17,296 bases of DNA from JANNAT01 sp031422555 (GTDB lineage: Bacteria > Pseudomonadota > Alphaproteobacteria > Rhodobacterales > Rhodobacteraceae). The notes below the pieces were generated by a model. That model searched no databases, had not been told where the DNA came from, and worked only from the letters and a program-made list of their open reading frames with translations. Shown here piece by piece: positions 1 through 8,782 of this stretch (position 1 is its first letter; each line of letters starts with the position of its first letter). Location: positions 1-17,296 of the forward strand of contig JANPLZ010000165.1 in NCBI GenBank assembly GCA_031422555.1. Reading direction: 5' to 3'. A program made the translations under genes and the position numbers.

Positions 1-2672
1 TCCCAGTTCCACTGCCCACCCGATTGATACCATTGGTAATTCGTATCAACCCGGGTGATCGCCCATTTCACCTGCATCGGGGTGGCTTCGCTGTCGGCAT
101 TGATGCCAACCAGATTGAACCGGGCCTCGGTGCCTTCGGCAACCACAGAATCGAACATCGGCTTGACCCCGATCATATCGCCCGATGGCGACAAAACCTT
201 GGTCACGCTGCGCTCAACCGGGCGGCCCGACCCTTCGGCAACCCGTGCTGTGACACGCATTTCCAACGGACGGTTTTGCGCGTCGGTGACGGGCAAGGCG
301 ATATCAATCACCGCTTTGCCATCCGCATCCGTTTTAGTGCCACCGAAAGAGTTCAGCACATTGCTGAACACCAGATCATGGCGGCCAAAGACAAAGCCCG
401 GCCAGTCTGCCAGACCAGAGGCCGCGTAAAGCAGCACCTCGCCTTCAATCGCCAGATCAGCGCCCGGCGCTCCAAACAGATATTTGGCATCAACCGTCAC
501 TTGCGCCACATCGGTCAGCCGCAACGGGCCGTCGCCTACGTTCAGGTTGAAATCAATCCGTTCGGGCAGAAAATCTTCGACCAGAAAAGTCGCGGATGTC
601 AGCGCGTTTGCATCAAGATCGGCGAAAACCTGAACGGACCAAACCCCGCGCGGGGCGGAACCGGCCACGGGCATTTCAAAAACATAGCCACCGGCGCCAC
701 CGTCTTGCACGGCAAACCGCGCATATTCCACCCCATCGGGGCGGTTCAGGATGGCCGTCAACGGCACACCTTCAACCGCCGCCGTCTGCGGATCGCGCGC
801 CAAAGCGGTGGCATAGACCGTTTCACCGGCACGGTAAGCCCCGCGATCCGTGGTCAGGAAAACATCGACCGGCGGGGCCGCCTCACGGCCTTCAACGCCG
901 CGATCAGACAGATCAAATTCAGGATCGGTCAATGACAGAAACGCCACATCGCTGTCCCCGTCCCGCGCCACGATCAGGGCAGGTGCAGAGGACCCGGTTC
1001 CGCGCGACAGCCCGGCATCAAAGCGCGCATATCCCATCGCATCGGTCGCGGCAGTGCCCAAAATCTCGTTGGTGCGGCTAAGCAGGTCTACCGTCACGCC
1101 CGGTTTTGCACCCGCGGTGCCAAGGCTGCGCACAAACACATGCAGCCCATCAACGCCTGACATGGTGGTCAATCCCAGATCCGAGATCACAAACCACTGC
1201 CAACTGGCGGGCACCACATAGGGATCAACCCCCGGCACCGCCGCGCGCAGCGCATAAATGCCCGCCGGTTGACCGGCAATCGCCGCGCCCATCGGCAGCC
1301 GTGTGGTGATATCGCGGTTTACGTCCTGGCCAACCGTTGCCGAACCAGTCCAGATTTCGCGGCCGATCTGATCGGTGAAATCATATTCCTGGTAATCGGC
1401 AATCGGGGTGCCGAAATAGCCGTTTTGTAACGATCTTAACAGGTTGCGGTCTGTCACCCGGTAAAGTTTCAGCTCCAACTTATCCGTGTTCACCGTTTCA
1501 ATCGGCACCGCTGCGTCATCGCTGCGGGGCAAAACATAGCCCCGGCCCGGAAAGCGCACGCCGGGACTGCGATCGCGCACATAGGCGGTGATTTCAATCG
1601 ACTTGGCCAAGGTTTGGCCATCACCTGCGGGCAGACCTTCGCGGAAGGTGATACTGTTGCGCGACCCATGCGTGACACCTTCAATGCACAATTGCTGATA
1701 GCCATCCGACGTCACCGTCAGACCCGGGCTTTGCAGTTTTACAAAGGTCGCGTAATCCACCCCCGATTTCGCCAGTTGTTCTGAGAAATTCACGCAGATC
1801 CGCGGGCGCGCAGAATCGGATTCAACAACGTTATCAATGATCCGAAAGCCGTATTTGCCGATCGCATCATCCAGTGCCAAGGCTGTGTCATCGCGCGGCT
1901 GCAACTGTTGGGCCAACCGCAGCGCCTGTACCTTGTCGCGGCCCCGCCCGATCTGTTCCAGCGCATCGCCCATCAGGATCAGAATGGAATGCTGCAGCGG
2001 TTTGCTGTCGGCCCGCAGATAGGCGTTGGCCGCCGCAAGATAGGATTGCTCCACCAACGCTTGCTGCTGGGTGCTGTCGGTCTTGCTTGCGGCAAACAAC
2101 AGCCGGGCATATTCGGCCCAATCTGCCGAGGCATCTGTCAGGTTCAACGCCGCCCCGACAAAGCGGCTGGCGGCCAAGCTGTCGCCGCGCTGTTCCGCAT
2201 CGCGCGCGCCGGCCAGATGGTCTTCGGCGGTGAAGTTATTGGTAATATGCAGGTTTGAAAGGATTTCCGCCTGCCGGGTGATCCCGGCCATTTCCCAATC
2301 CTGCACAAAACCCGCAAGGTCGGCACGCCGCGCGTTGGCCCGGTCCTGCACACCCGGTGCCGCCGCAATCACAAAGCCGGAATAGGCGCCATCAAACGCC
2401 AGCGGATCGCCCTTGGCGGATTTCGGAAAGCACGACCCGTTGCGGCTGTTAAAGGTGAACGCTTCACAGCGGTCGTTGGTGATGCAGGCCCGCTGACAGG
2501 CCTCAAGGGTTGTGTCAAAAATCGACACGATATCGCTGCCCGGCATGTCGGTATTTTCGCTGATCACAAACCGCTTGGCCGGGATCAAATCCTGCGCTTG
2601 GGCCGGTTCGGCGGCTAGAAAGAGAAACACCGTAAATGCCCCGCACAGGACGCCCTTCACAAAATTGCGCAT
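1..2672 (-). CDS. Alpha-2-macroglobulin family protein with N-terminal PAN domain (partial, C-terminal half off the left edge)
   Basis: The minus frame stays open from the ATG at 2672 to the window edge (890 codons), with a GAGGA ribosome binding site about 8 nt upstream. Residues 1-26 form a Sec signal peptide ending AQA|Q. Residues about 30-85 carry the four-cysteine PAN/Apple pattern (C59, C63, C69, C81). A helical, TPR-like stretch follows (about 100-260), then beta-rich macroglobulin-like sequence. The segment from residue 602 (VDVFLTTDRGAYRAGETV) is the typical MG2 signature. Bacterial alpha-2-macroglobulins are large periplasmic or envelope proteins thought to trap foreign proteases. 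Family members of this type are usually about 1,600-1,900 residues, so roughly half is present. The bait region and any CxEQ thioester would lie outside the window, so it cannot be said whether this copy has a thioester. It is transcribed divergently from the hybrid kinase at 2856. Confidence 0.9.
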   Translation of the reverse strand, partial: MRNFVKGVLCGAFTVFLFLAAEPAQAQDLIPAKRFVISENTDMPGSDIVSIFDTTLEACQRACITNDRCEAFTFNSRNGSCFPKSAKGDPLAFDGAYSGFVIAAAPGVQDRANARRADLAGFVQDWEMAGITRQAEILSNLHITNNFTAEDHLAGARDAEQRGDSLAASRFVGAALNLTDASADWAEYARLLFAASKTDSTQQQALVEQSYLAAANAYLRADSKPLQHSILILMGDALEQIGRGRDKVQALRLAQQLQPRDDTALALDDAIGKYGFRIIDNVVESDSARPRICVNFSEQLAKSGVDYATFVKLQSPGLTVTSDGYQQLCIEGVTHGSRNSITFREGLPAGDGQTLAKSIEITAYVRDRSPGVRFPGRGYVLPRSDDAAVPIETVNTDKLELKLYRVTDRNLLRSLQNGYFGTPIADYQEYDFTDQIGREIWTGSATVGQDVNRDITTRLPMGAAIAGQPAGIYALRAAVPGVDPYVVPASWQWFVISDLGLTTMSGVDGLHVFVRSLGTAGAKPGVTVDLLSRTNEILGTAATDAMGYARFDAGLSRGTGSSAPALIVARDGDSDVAFLSLTDPEFDLSDRGVEGREAAPPVDVFLTTDRGAYRAGETVYATALARDPQTAAVEGVPLTAILNRPDGVEYARFAVQDGGAGGYVFEMPVAGSAPRGVWSVQVFADLDANALTSATFLVEDFLPERIDFNLNVGDGPLRLTDVAQVTVDAKYLFGAPGADLAIEGEVLLYAASGLADWPGFVFGRHDLVFSNVLNSFGGTKTDADGKAVIDIALPVTDAQNRPLEMRVTARVAEGSGRPVERSVTKVLSPSGDMIGVKPMFDSVVAEGTEARFNLVGINADSEATPMQVKWAITRVDTNYQWYQSGGQWNW

Positions 2673-2855
2673 CGCCAGAATCCTCTTGAAAATATCTGAA
2701 GAGTTGTCGCACGGCGGCCGGATTCGTTGCAAGCAAACTTCGCCGCGCTGTTCCCTTGGTAACATTAAGCAGGCGTTCACTTTGTTGCGCCAGATTGGCC
2801 CCAGCAACCGGGCCAGAATGGAATCGGGGGTTCACGGCGGCAGCACAGGTCGGGC
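2673..2855. promoter_or_regulatory. Divergent intergenic region between the macroglobulin and hybrid kinase genes
   Basis: These 183 bp must hold the promoters for both flanking genes, because the genes point away from each other. I see no convincing -35/-10 pair on either strand. TTGCAA at 2727-2732 could be a weak -35 on the minus strand but has no matching -10. No long inverted repeat or small ORF with a good ribosome binding site stands out. Confidence 0.4.
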
Positions 2856-5405
2856 ATGGATTTTGCGGAACGATTGGCGAAAGAACGGCGCGCGCGGCTG
2901 GCGGCGGAACGCCTGCTGGAACAAAAAAGCCGTGAATTGTTTGCGGCCAACGAAAAGCTGTCGCTGCACGCGCGGTCATTGTCGGATCAGATCGTAGAAC
3001 AACGTCAGGTGGTAAAATCCGCCCTGACCGAAGCAGAGGTGCTAAAGGGCCAACAATCCCGCTTTGTTGATGATCTGGACCGCGCCCACACGGTTGCCGT
3101 GATGGCCGAACGCCGGTTGTGGGACAGTATCAACACCATTCAAGACGGCTTTGCGGTGTTTGATTCCGGATCAAAACTGATCGCGGCCAACGCGGCCTAT
3201 CTGGCGGTGTTTGAAAATCACCCCATCGCGCCCGGCATGCCTTACGGCGATATTTTGCAAATGGCGACAGAGACCGGCCTGATCGACACCGGCGATGCCG
3301 CCCCTGCCGATTGGATTGCCACAATGCTGGCCCGTTGGGACGGTCACCCGATAGATCCGCTGACCGTGCAGTTTCGCAATGGCACTTGGGTGCGCATGGT
3401 CGATCAGCGCGCCCGCGATGGCGATATGGTCAGCCTTGCGCTGAACATCACCGAAGAAATGCGGATCTGGGCCGGGATAGAGGCTATTCCCGACGGATTT
3501 GTGCTTTTTGACAGAGAGGAACGTCTTTTGACCTGCAATCAACGTTACCGTGATACTTATCCGGCGTCGGCCCCCGCCATGGTGCCGGGTGCCAAGTTCG
3601 AAGATATTCTGCGCTTTGGGCTGGCGCATGGCCAACACACCGATGCCAAGGGCCGTGAGGCCGAATGGCTGTCGGAACGCATGGCACAACACCGCAATCC
3701 GGGTGGGGCCGTGGAACAACAACTGGCAGATGGCCGCTGGATTTCGGCGCAAGACCACATCACACCCGATGGTGGCCGCGTTGGGTTGCGGGTGGACATC
3801 ACCCATCAAAAAGAACAACAGGCAGCACTTGAAGCCGCGCGCTCGCAGGCAGAGGCGGCAAGTCGTGCCAAATCGGCCTTTCTGGCGAATATGAGCCATG
3901 AAATCCGCACCCCGATGAACGGCGTGGTCGGCATGGCTGAACTCTTGTGCGACACCACCCTGTCCGAAGAGCAACGCTTGTTTGCCGAAACCATCCGCTC
4001 CTCTGGCGAAGCGTTGCTGGTCATCATCAATGACATTCTTGACTATTCCAAGATAGAGGCCGAACGGCTGACGCTTCGCCCGGAACCCTTTGATCTGGAA
4101 CGCACAATCCACGAAATAACCATGCTGTTGCAACCGCGCGCCCGCGAAAAGGGCCTTGATCTGCTGATTGATTTCGACATGTTTTTGCCAACCCGGTTTG
4201 TCGGTGATCCGGGGCGGTTGCGGCAGGTTTTGACCAACCTTGTCGGTAATGCAGTGAAATTTACCGAACGCGGCCATGTGTTGATCCGCGTTGTGGGCAT
4301 CGAAGTGGAACCGGGCAGTCAGCAATTGCACGTCACCGTCGAAGATACCGGCATTGGCATCGCGGCTGAAAATCTGGATCATGTGTTTGGTGAATTCAAC
4401 CAGGTTGAAAGTCAGGCAAACCGCAAGTTCGAAGGCACTGGTCTGGGCCTTGCGATCACGCAGCGGCTGATCGAACGCATGGGCGGCGCGGTGTGGGTGG
4501 ACAGCGAATTTGGCAATGGCTCGTGCTTTGGCTTTCGGCTGTCGCTGCCGGTTGCCGAAGATGCGCCGGTGGCACACACCCCGATTGCGATCAAACGGGT
4601 GTTGGTGGTCGATGGTCAGTTCATCAACCGCACGATTTTGGAACGCCAACTGGTGCCGTGCGGGATCGACGTCACCTTGTGCCGGTCGGGGGCCGATGCG
4701 CTGGTGGCGCTGCAAACCGCCGCATTTGATGCCATTCTGACCGATCACGATATGCCGGATATGGATGGGCTGGTGCTTGCCACGCGCATTCGTGCTGCAG
4801 GAATTGATACGCCGATTGTGCTTTTGTCCTCCAGCCCGGCCAATGCACGCGACCATCCGGGCGGTGAATTTCTGGCGGCCACCCTGCAAAAGCCTATCCT
4901 GCGCGCCGATCTGTATCGCAGGTTGCAGGCCTTGTCGGGTGTGGAACCCGCCGTCACCGCCCCGAGGGTGGCCGATGTGCCTTTGTCGGAACGCCGCCTG
5001 ATGCGGGTGCTGACCGCTGAAGATAACCGCACCAATCAGTTGGTCTTTCAGAAAATGGTCCGTGATATTGATATTGAACTGGTGTTTGCAAACAATGGGA
5101 TAGAGGCAGTTTCCCTGTTTCAGTCCTTCAATCCCGATATGATTTTCATGGATATCTCGATGCCTGAAATGGATGGCCGCGACGCCGCCCGCGCCATTCG
5201 GCAGCTTGAGGGCGGCCGCAGCCATGTGCCGATTGTCGCGCTGACGGCGCATGCGATGGCCGGCGATGAAGAAGGGATTTTGGCAGCCGGGATCGACCGC
5301 TATATGACCAAACCGTTGCGCAAGGTTGCAATCACCGGAACCATCGCCGATTTGTGCCCGCCCGACGCCCGCCCGATCACTGCGCTGGCTGAAGATGCGG
5401 CTTAG
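2856..5405 (+). CDS. Soluble hybrid sensor histidine kinase with tandem PAS and tandem receiver domains
   Basis: This 849-residue protein has no signal peptide or membrane segment, so it should be cytoplasmic. Residues 1-90 are charged and helical (coiled-coil-like). Two PAS-type sensor domains follow (about 90-200 and 205-318), both with the DGFAVFD/DGFVLFD motif. The HisKA domain has the phospho-acceptor H348 in NMSHEIRTPMNG. The ATPase domain has the N box (N461, N465), DTGIGI (497-502) and GTGLGL (527-532). Receiver 1 (about 580-690) keeps the acceptor D630 and K679, but its acidic pair reads D586-G587 instead of DD. Receiver 2 (about 717-825) is complete (E722, D723, D766, K819). The signal sensed is unknown. 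The ATG at 2856 has only a weak AGG upstream. The TAG stop overlaps the stop of yaaA on the other strand. Confidence 0.93.
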   Translation: MDFAERLAKERRARLAAERLLEQKSRELFAANEKLSLHARSLSDQIVEQRQVVKSALTEAEVLKGQQSRFVDDLDRAHTVAVMAERRLWDSINTIQDGFAVFDSGSKLIAANAAYLAVFENHPIAPGMPYGDILQMATETGLIDTGDAAPADWIATMLARWDGHPIDPLTVQFRNGTWVRMVDQRARDGDMVSLALNITEEMRIWAGIEAIPDGFVLFDREERLLTCNQRYRDTYPASAPAMVPGAKFEDILRFGLAHGQHTDAKGREAEWLSERMAQHRNPGGAVEQQLADGRWISAQDHITPDGGRVGLRVDITHQKEQQAALEAARSQAEAASRAKSAFLANMSHEIRTPMNGVVGMAELLCDTTLSEEQRLFAETIRSSGEALLVIINDILDYSKIEAERLTLRPEPFDLERTIHEITMLLQPRAREKGLDLLIDFDMFLPTRFVGDPGRLRQVLTNLVGNAVKFTERGHVLIRVVGIEVEPGSQQLHVTVEDTGIGIAAENLDHVFGEFNQVESQANRKFEGTGLGLAITQRLIERMGGAVWVDSEFGNGSCFGFRLSLPVAEDAPVAHTPIAIKRVLVVDGQFINRTILERQLVPCGIDVTLCRSGADALVALQTAAFDAILTDHDMPDMDGLVLATRIRAAGIDTPIVLLSSSPANARDHPGGEFLAATLQKPILRADLYRRLQALSGVEPAVTAPRVADVPLSERRLMRVLTAEDNRTNQLVFQKMVRDIDIELVFANNGIEAVSLFQSFNPDMIFMDISMPEMDGRDAARAIRQLEGGRSHVPIVALTAHAMAGDEEGILAAGIDRYMTKPLRKVAITGTIADLCPPDARPITALAEDAA

Positions 5406-6187
5406 GCTGCCGCCAATTCAACCGCGCTGCGCAAAAACACCATCCGCCCCGGCGTCGATAAGTCGGGCCGGTGCGCGTAGCCGCCGCTGGAAAACCCCTG
5501 CAAATCGGCAGGATCGGTTAACCGGTTGATGGCGATATAGCGCGCCATGGCACCCCGAGCTTTTTTGGCCCAAAAGCTGATGATCTTGGCTTCATTGCCG
5601 CGTTCTTCCAAAAATACCGGGGTGATCACCGGCAGTTTCAACCGTTTTGCCGCGACCGCACCAAAATATTCCGCCGACGCACAATTCACCAGTGCCACCG
5701 CCCCGGTTTGTGCGGCTTGGGCGTTCAGGCTGCGGGCAATCTTGTCGCCCCAATAGGCATAAAGATCGCCGCCTTTGGGATTTTCCAACCGGCTGCCCAT
5801 TTCCAGCCGATAGGGCTGGATCGCATCCAATGGCCGCAACAGCCCGTAAAGCCCCGATAAAATTCGCAAATGCCCCTGTGCGTGGCGCAAGGTATCGGTG
5901 TCCATCGCGTGGGTCTCAAGCCCTGCATAGGTATCGCCGTCGAACATAAATGCCGCAGGGATGCCCGGACCATCTGCGGCAAAGGCCCGGAACCGATCCC
6001 GGTTCAGCCCCGCCAAAGCCACTGAGATATCCATCAAGCCACACAATTGATCCACCGAAAGTTTTCGGGCAATCCGCGATAATCGCAGGGCATCGGCCGC
6101 AAAATCAGGCACCGTCGCTGTCAGGCCCGGGGGCAAGGCGACAGGCGTTTCATTCAACCGCTTGGCAGGGGAAATCACGGTCAGCAT
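5402..6187 (-). CDS. yaaA: YaaA family peroxide stress protein (UPF0246)
   Basis: This is a 261-residue protein of the YaaA/DUF328 family. In E. coli YaaA lowers intracellular unincorporated iron under H2O2 stress and so limits Fenton damage to DNA and protein. Family hallmarks are the start MLTVISPAKRL, the central DGDTYAGL, then ILSGLYGLLRPLDAIQPYRLEMG, and SFWAKKARG near the C-terminus. The ATG at 6187 is preferred over in-frame ATGs at 6196 and 6229: the family begins at this Met, and AAGGA lies about 8 nt upstream of it. The 256-260 residue family length agrees. It lies 62 nt downstream of recQ on the same strand and is probably co-transcribed with it. Its TAA stop interlocks with the stop of the convergent kinase gene. 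Confidence 0.93.
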   Translation of the reverse strand: MLTVISPAKRLNETPVALPPGLTATVPDFAADALRLSRIARKLSVDQLCGLMDISVALAGLNRDRFRAFAADGPGIPAAFMFDGDTYAGLETHAMDTDTLRHAQGHLRILSGLYGLLRPLDAIQPYRLEMGSRLENPKGGDLYAYWGDKIARSLNAQAAQTGAVALVNCASAEYFGAVAAKRLKLPVITPVFLEERGNEAKIISFWAKKARGAMARYIAINRLTDPADLQGFSSGGYAHRPDLSTPGRMVFLRSAVELAAA

Positions 6188-6249
6188 ACGGGGCATCCTT
6201 TGGCACAAACGGGGCGGTTCCCAAAACATAGGGGCCGGGCGGACGGCGT

Positions 6250-8295
6250 CTAGCCCTCGCGAAGAACTTCCAAAAACGCCTCGCCAAAGCGTTCGATTTT
6301 TTGCGGCCCCAGATCGCCGACCCGGTCCAGATCGGACAGAGTTGATGGCCGGGCCTCGGCAATTTTGCGCAAGACGCCGGACGACAGGCTCAGCGGCTTG
6401 CCGGTGCCCATTTCGCCCTTTTGCAGCCGCACCTGCACTTCGGACAGCCGATCATAGACTTGCCCCGCATCGCGCCCCACCAATTTGCGCCGCGCCGGAT
6501 GCATGGATTGCGCAGCCTCTCCGGTGATCACCGCGAGAAACCCTTTGCCATAGCTTTCCAGCTTTTTCGCGCCAACCCCGGTGATGCCCATCATCTGATC
6601 CAGCGTCGAGGGCCGCTTTTCCGCCATCTCGATCAGGGTGCGATCGGCAAAAATCACATAGGCCGGAACACCGGCGGCTTCGGCCAGCGCGCGGCGTTTG
6701 GCTTTCAGCGCCGACAAAAGTGGTGCGTCTGCCTCAGCCACCAGTGTTTTGACCGCCAGCCGGGGTTGGGCGGCTTCAATCGTGTCGCGGCGCAGGGTGA
6801 TCGCCGCCTCGCCGCGCAAAATTGGCCGCGCTGCATCGGTCATCCGCAACGCGCCGAACCGGTCAGGATCCGGCCGCACCAGATCGCGCCCCATCATCTG
6901 GCGAAACACTGCGCCCCAGGCCGGTTTCGACATATCGCGGCCAATCGCATAGGTGGACAACTGGTCATGGCCCTTTTCCATCACTTTTGATGTCGGGTTT
7001 CCAGTAAGGATATCAATAAGATGGCCCGCACCAAACCATTCCCCGGTGCGTAGCATCGCCGACAGGGCTTTGCGCACGGCATCGGTGGCATCAAACACCA
7101 AAGCGGGGCGATCACACAGATCGCAGTTGCCACAGGGCGGCGGGTTTTCACCGAAATAGCGCAGCAAAACCTGCCGACGACAGCCCGTCGCCTCGGCCAA
7201 CCCCAAAAGCCCGTTCAGCCGCCCGTGATCGGCATCTTTGCGATCTGATGGGGCCAGCCCCTCGTCAATCTGGCTGCGCCGCAGCCGGATATCATCGGGC
7301 CCATACAGCGTCAGCGTTTCCGCCACCGCGCCGTCCCGGCCCGCGCGGCCAATCTCCTGATAATAGCCTTCGATGGATTTCGGCAAATCGGCATGCGCCA
7401 CCCAGCGGATGTCGGGCTTGTCGATGCCCATGCCAAAGGCCACGGTTGCCACCACAATCAGCCCGTCTTCTTGCTGAAACCGAATTTCAACCCGGCGGCG
7501 TTCTTCCGCCTCCATGCCGCCGTGGTAGTGGCACGCGGCATGGGCTTCGGCGCGCAACGCCTGCGACAGGGTTTCGGTTTTTGCCCGTGTGCCACAGTAA
7601 ATAATGCCGGACTGGCCACGACGCGCGGCAGCAAAGGCCAGAATCTGGTCGCGTGGCTTGGTCTTCACGGCAAAGGCAAGATGGATATTCGGGCGGTCAA
7701 AGCCACGCAAAAACGTCGCCGGGGCCGCGCCATCAAACAGCCGGGTCACAATTTCGGCGCGGGTTTCTTCATCGGCGGTGGCGGTAAACGCGGCCAAAGG
7801 AACGCCCAGCGCCCGCCGCAAATCGCCTATCCGCAGATAATCTGGGCGAAAATCATGGCCCCACTGCGACACGCAATGCGCCTCGTCCACCGCGATCATG
7901 GTGCAATTGATCCGCCGCAACATCGCAAGCGTCGCCGCCCCTGCCAGCCGTTCGGGCGCCATATACAACAGCTTGAGCCGCCCCTCGTCCAGCGCCGCAA
8001 ACACCGCTTCGGTTTCTTCATCGGTGTTGCCCGAGGTCAGCGCCCCCGCCTCAACCCCGGTGGCCCGCAGCGCCCGCACCTGATCGCGCATCAGCGCAAT
8101 CAACGGCGAGATCACCACCGTCACCCCCTCGCGGCACAACGCGGGCAGTTGAAAACACAGCGATTTGCCGCCCCCCGTGGGCATGATCGCCAAAGTGTTC
8201 TGTCCGGCCAAGACGGCATCGACAATTTCTTCCTGACCGGGGCGAAAGCCCGGAAAACCAAAGACCGATGAAAGCAGGGCATGGGGATCGGGCAT
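6250..8295 (-). CDS. recQ: ATP-dependent DNA helicase RecQ
   Basis: This 681-residue superfamily 2 3'-5' helicase acts in recombination and replication-fork repair. Walker A is MPTGGGKS (K44), motif II is DEAH (137-140), and motif VI is QEIGRAGRDG (313-322). The zinc-binding cysteines are C372, C388, C391 and C394. A winged-helix RQC region (about 400-500) follows. The C-terminus carries an HRDC domain (about 523-595) and a second, more divergent HRDC-like unit (about 612-680) with the repeated RPSTL...G.K..E..G pattern. This explains why it is about 70 residues longer than E. coli RecQ (609). The ATG at 8295 matches the family start but lacks a clear Shine-Dalgarno. It lies 48 nt downstream of yggT on the same strand. 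Confidence 0.97.
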   Translation of the reverse strand: MPDPHALLSSVFGFPGFRPGQEEIVDAVLAGQNTLAIMPTGGGKSLCFQLPALCREGVTVVISPLIALMRDQVRALRATGVEAGALTSGNTDEETEAVFAALDEGRLKLLYMAPERLAGAATLAMLRRINCTMIAVDEAHCVSQWGHDFRPDYLRIGDLRRALGVPLAAFTATADEETRAEIVTRLFDGAAPATFLRGFDRPNIHLAFAVKTKPRDQILAFAAARRGQSGIIYCGTRAKTETLSQALRAEAHAACHYHGGMEAEERRRVEIRFQQEDGLIVVATVAFGMGIDKPDIRWVAHADLPKSIEGYYQEIGRAGRDGAVAETLTLYGPDDIRLRRSQIDEGLAPSDRKDADHGRLNGLLGLAEATGCRRQVLLRYFGENPPPCGNCDLCDRPALVFDATDAVRKALSAMLRTGEWFGAGHLIDILTGNPTSKVMEKGHDQLSTYAIGRDMSKPAWGAVFRQMMGRDLVRPDPDRFGALRMTDAARPILRGEAAITLRRDTIEAAQPRLAVKTLVAEADAPLLSALKAKRRALAEAAGVPAYVIFADRTLIEMAEKRPSTLDQMMGITGVGAKKLESYGKGFLAVITGEAAQSMHPARRKLVGRDAGQVYDRLSEVQVRLQKGEMGTGKPLSLSSGVLRKIAEARPSTLSDLDRVGDLGPQKIERFGEAFLEVLREG

Positions 8296-8343
8296 GTTCA
8301 GTTCTTGTCTATCAAACCAAAGTTGGCCGCGAAAAGCCGCGGT

Positions 8344-8631
8344 TCAGGCAAACATCGCCTGATTGCGGTCCAGCAACATCTGCAACGCATAGACCGCGAC
8401 CAACACGATCAGCGGGGCAAAATCCAAGCCCTGCATCGGCGGAATGATCTGCCGGATGGGCCGATAGACCGGCTGCACGATGCGGTTCAATCCCGACCAC
8501 GCCTGCGCCACAATCGGCTGCCGTTGGTTCAAAACCTGAAAGTTGATCAGCCAGCTTACAAGGAAATGAGCGATGATGGTCCATTTTACCACCTGCAACA
8601 CCACCTGAAGAATTTCATAGACCAAGGACAT
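8344..8631 (-). CDS. yggT: YggT family integral membrane protein
   Basis: This small protein of 95 residues has two hydrophobic segments (about 3-29 and 70-88). Between them is the conserved QPVYRPIRQIIPPMQGLDFAPL loop that defines the YggT family. YggT proteins are inner-membrane proteins; in some bacteria they have been linked to osmotic or ion stress and to cell-envelope organisation, but the exact role is not settled. The ATG at 8631 is chosen because TTGGAG lies about 9 nt upstream and the family begins here. The open frame runs further upstream, to 8829, but that part has no family character and overlaps the divergent gene. It is probably the first gene of a yggT-recQ-yaaA unit. Confidence 0.9.
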   Translation of the reverse strand: MSLVYEILQVVLQVVKWTIIAHFLVSWLINFQVLNQRQPIVAQAWSGLNRIVQPVYRPIRQIIPPMQGLDFAPLIVLVAVYALQMLLDRNQAMFA

Positions 8632-8681
8632 AGGCACGCTCCAACCACTAGGGATTGTGTCACAGCTATCCTTAGCCCCCT

Positions 8682-8710
8682 CAAAGCACAATGCTTTGCC
8701 ATCAATTATA
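8682..8710 (-). promoter_or_regulatory. Candidate yggT promoter (-10) with adjacent operator-like inverted repeat
   Basis: On the minus strand, 8710-8705 reads TATAAT, a perfect -10 hexamer. No good -35 lies 16-18 bp upstream. Transcription would start near 8698, about 67 nt before the yggT start codon. A palindrome, CAAAGC-acaat-GCTTTG (8682-8698), sits at the predicted start site. TTTGCC (8695-8700) and GGCAAA (8711-8716) form a second inverted repeat that brackets the -10, and GGCAA-aac-TTGCC (8711-8723) forms a third. Such nested half-sites could bind a regulator, but no known binding motif is recognised. Confidence 0.4.
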
Positions 8711-8782
8711 GGCAAAACTTGCCGCTGCGTTGGCCTTGACGCGGCTGAAAACTCGGGGCACCCCCGGTGGCAGAGGTGCCCG

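Noticed and set aside
24..935. A 303-codon plus-strand open frame at the left edge
   Set aside because: It is antisense to the macroglobulin coding frame, which has a signal peptide and clear domain motifs. No ribosome binding site or domain supports the plus frame.
3171..5252. A 693-codon open frame on the minus strand inside the hybrid kinase gene
   Set aside because: Its translation is His/Gln/Arg-rich and matches no family. The opposite strand encodes an unmistakable kinase, so this is the usual GC-rich antisense shadow.
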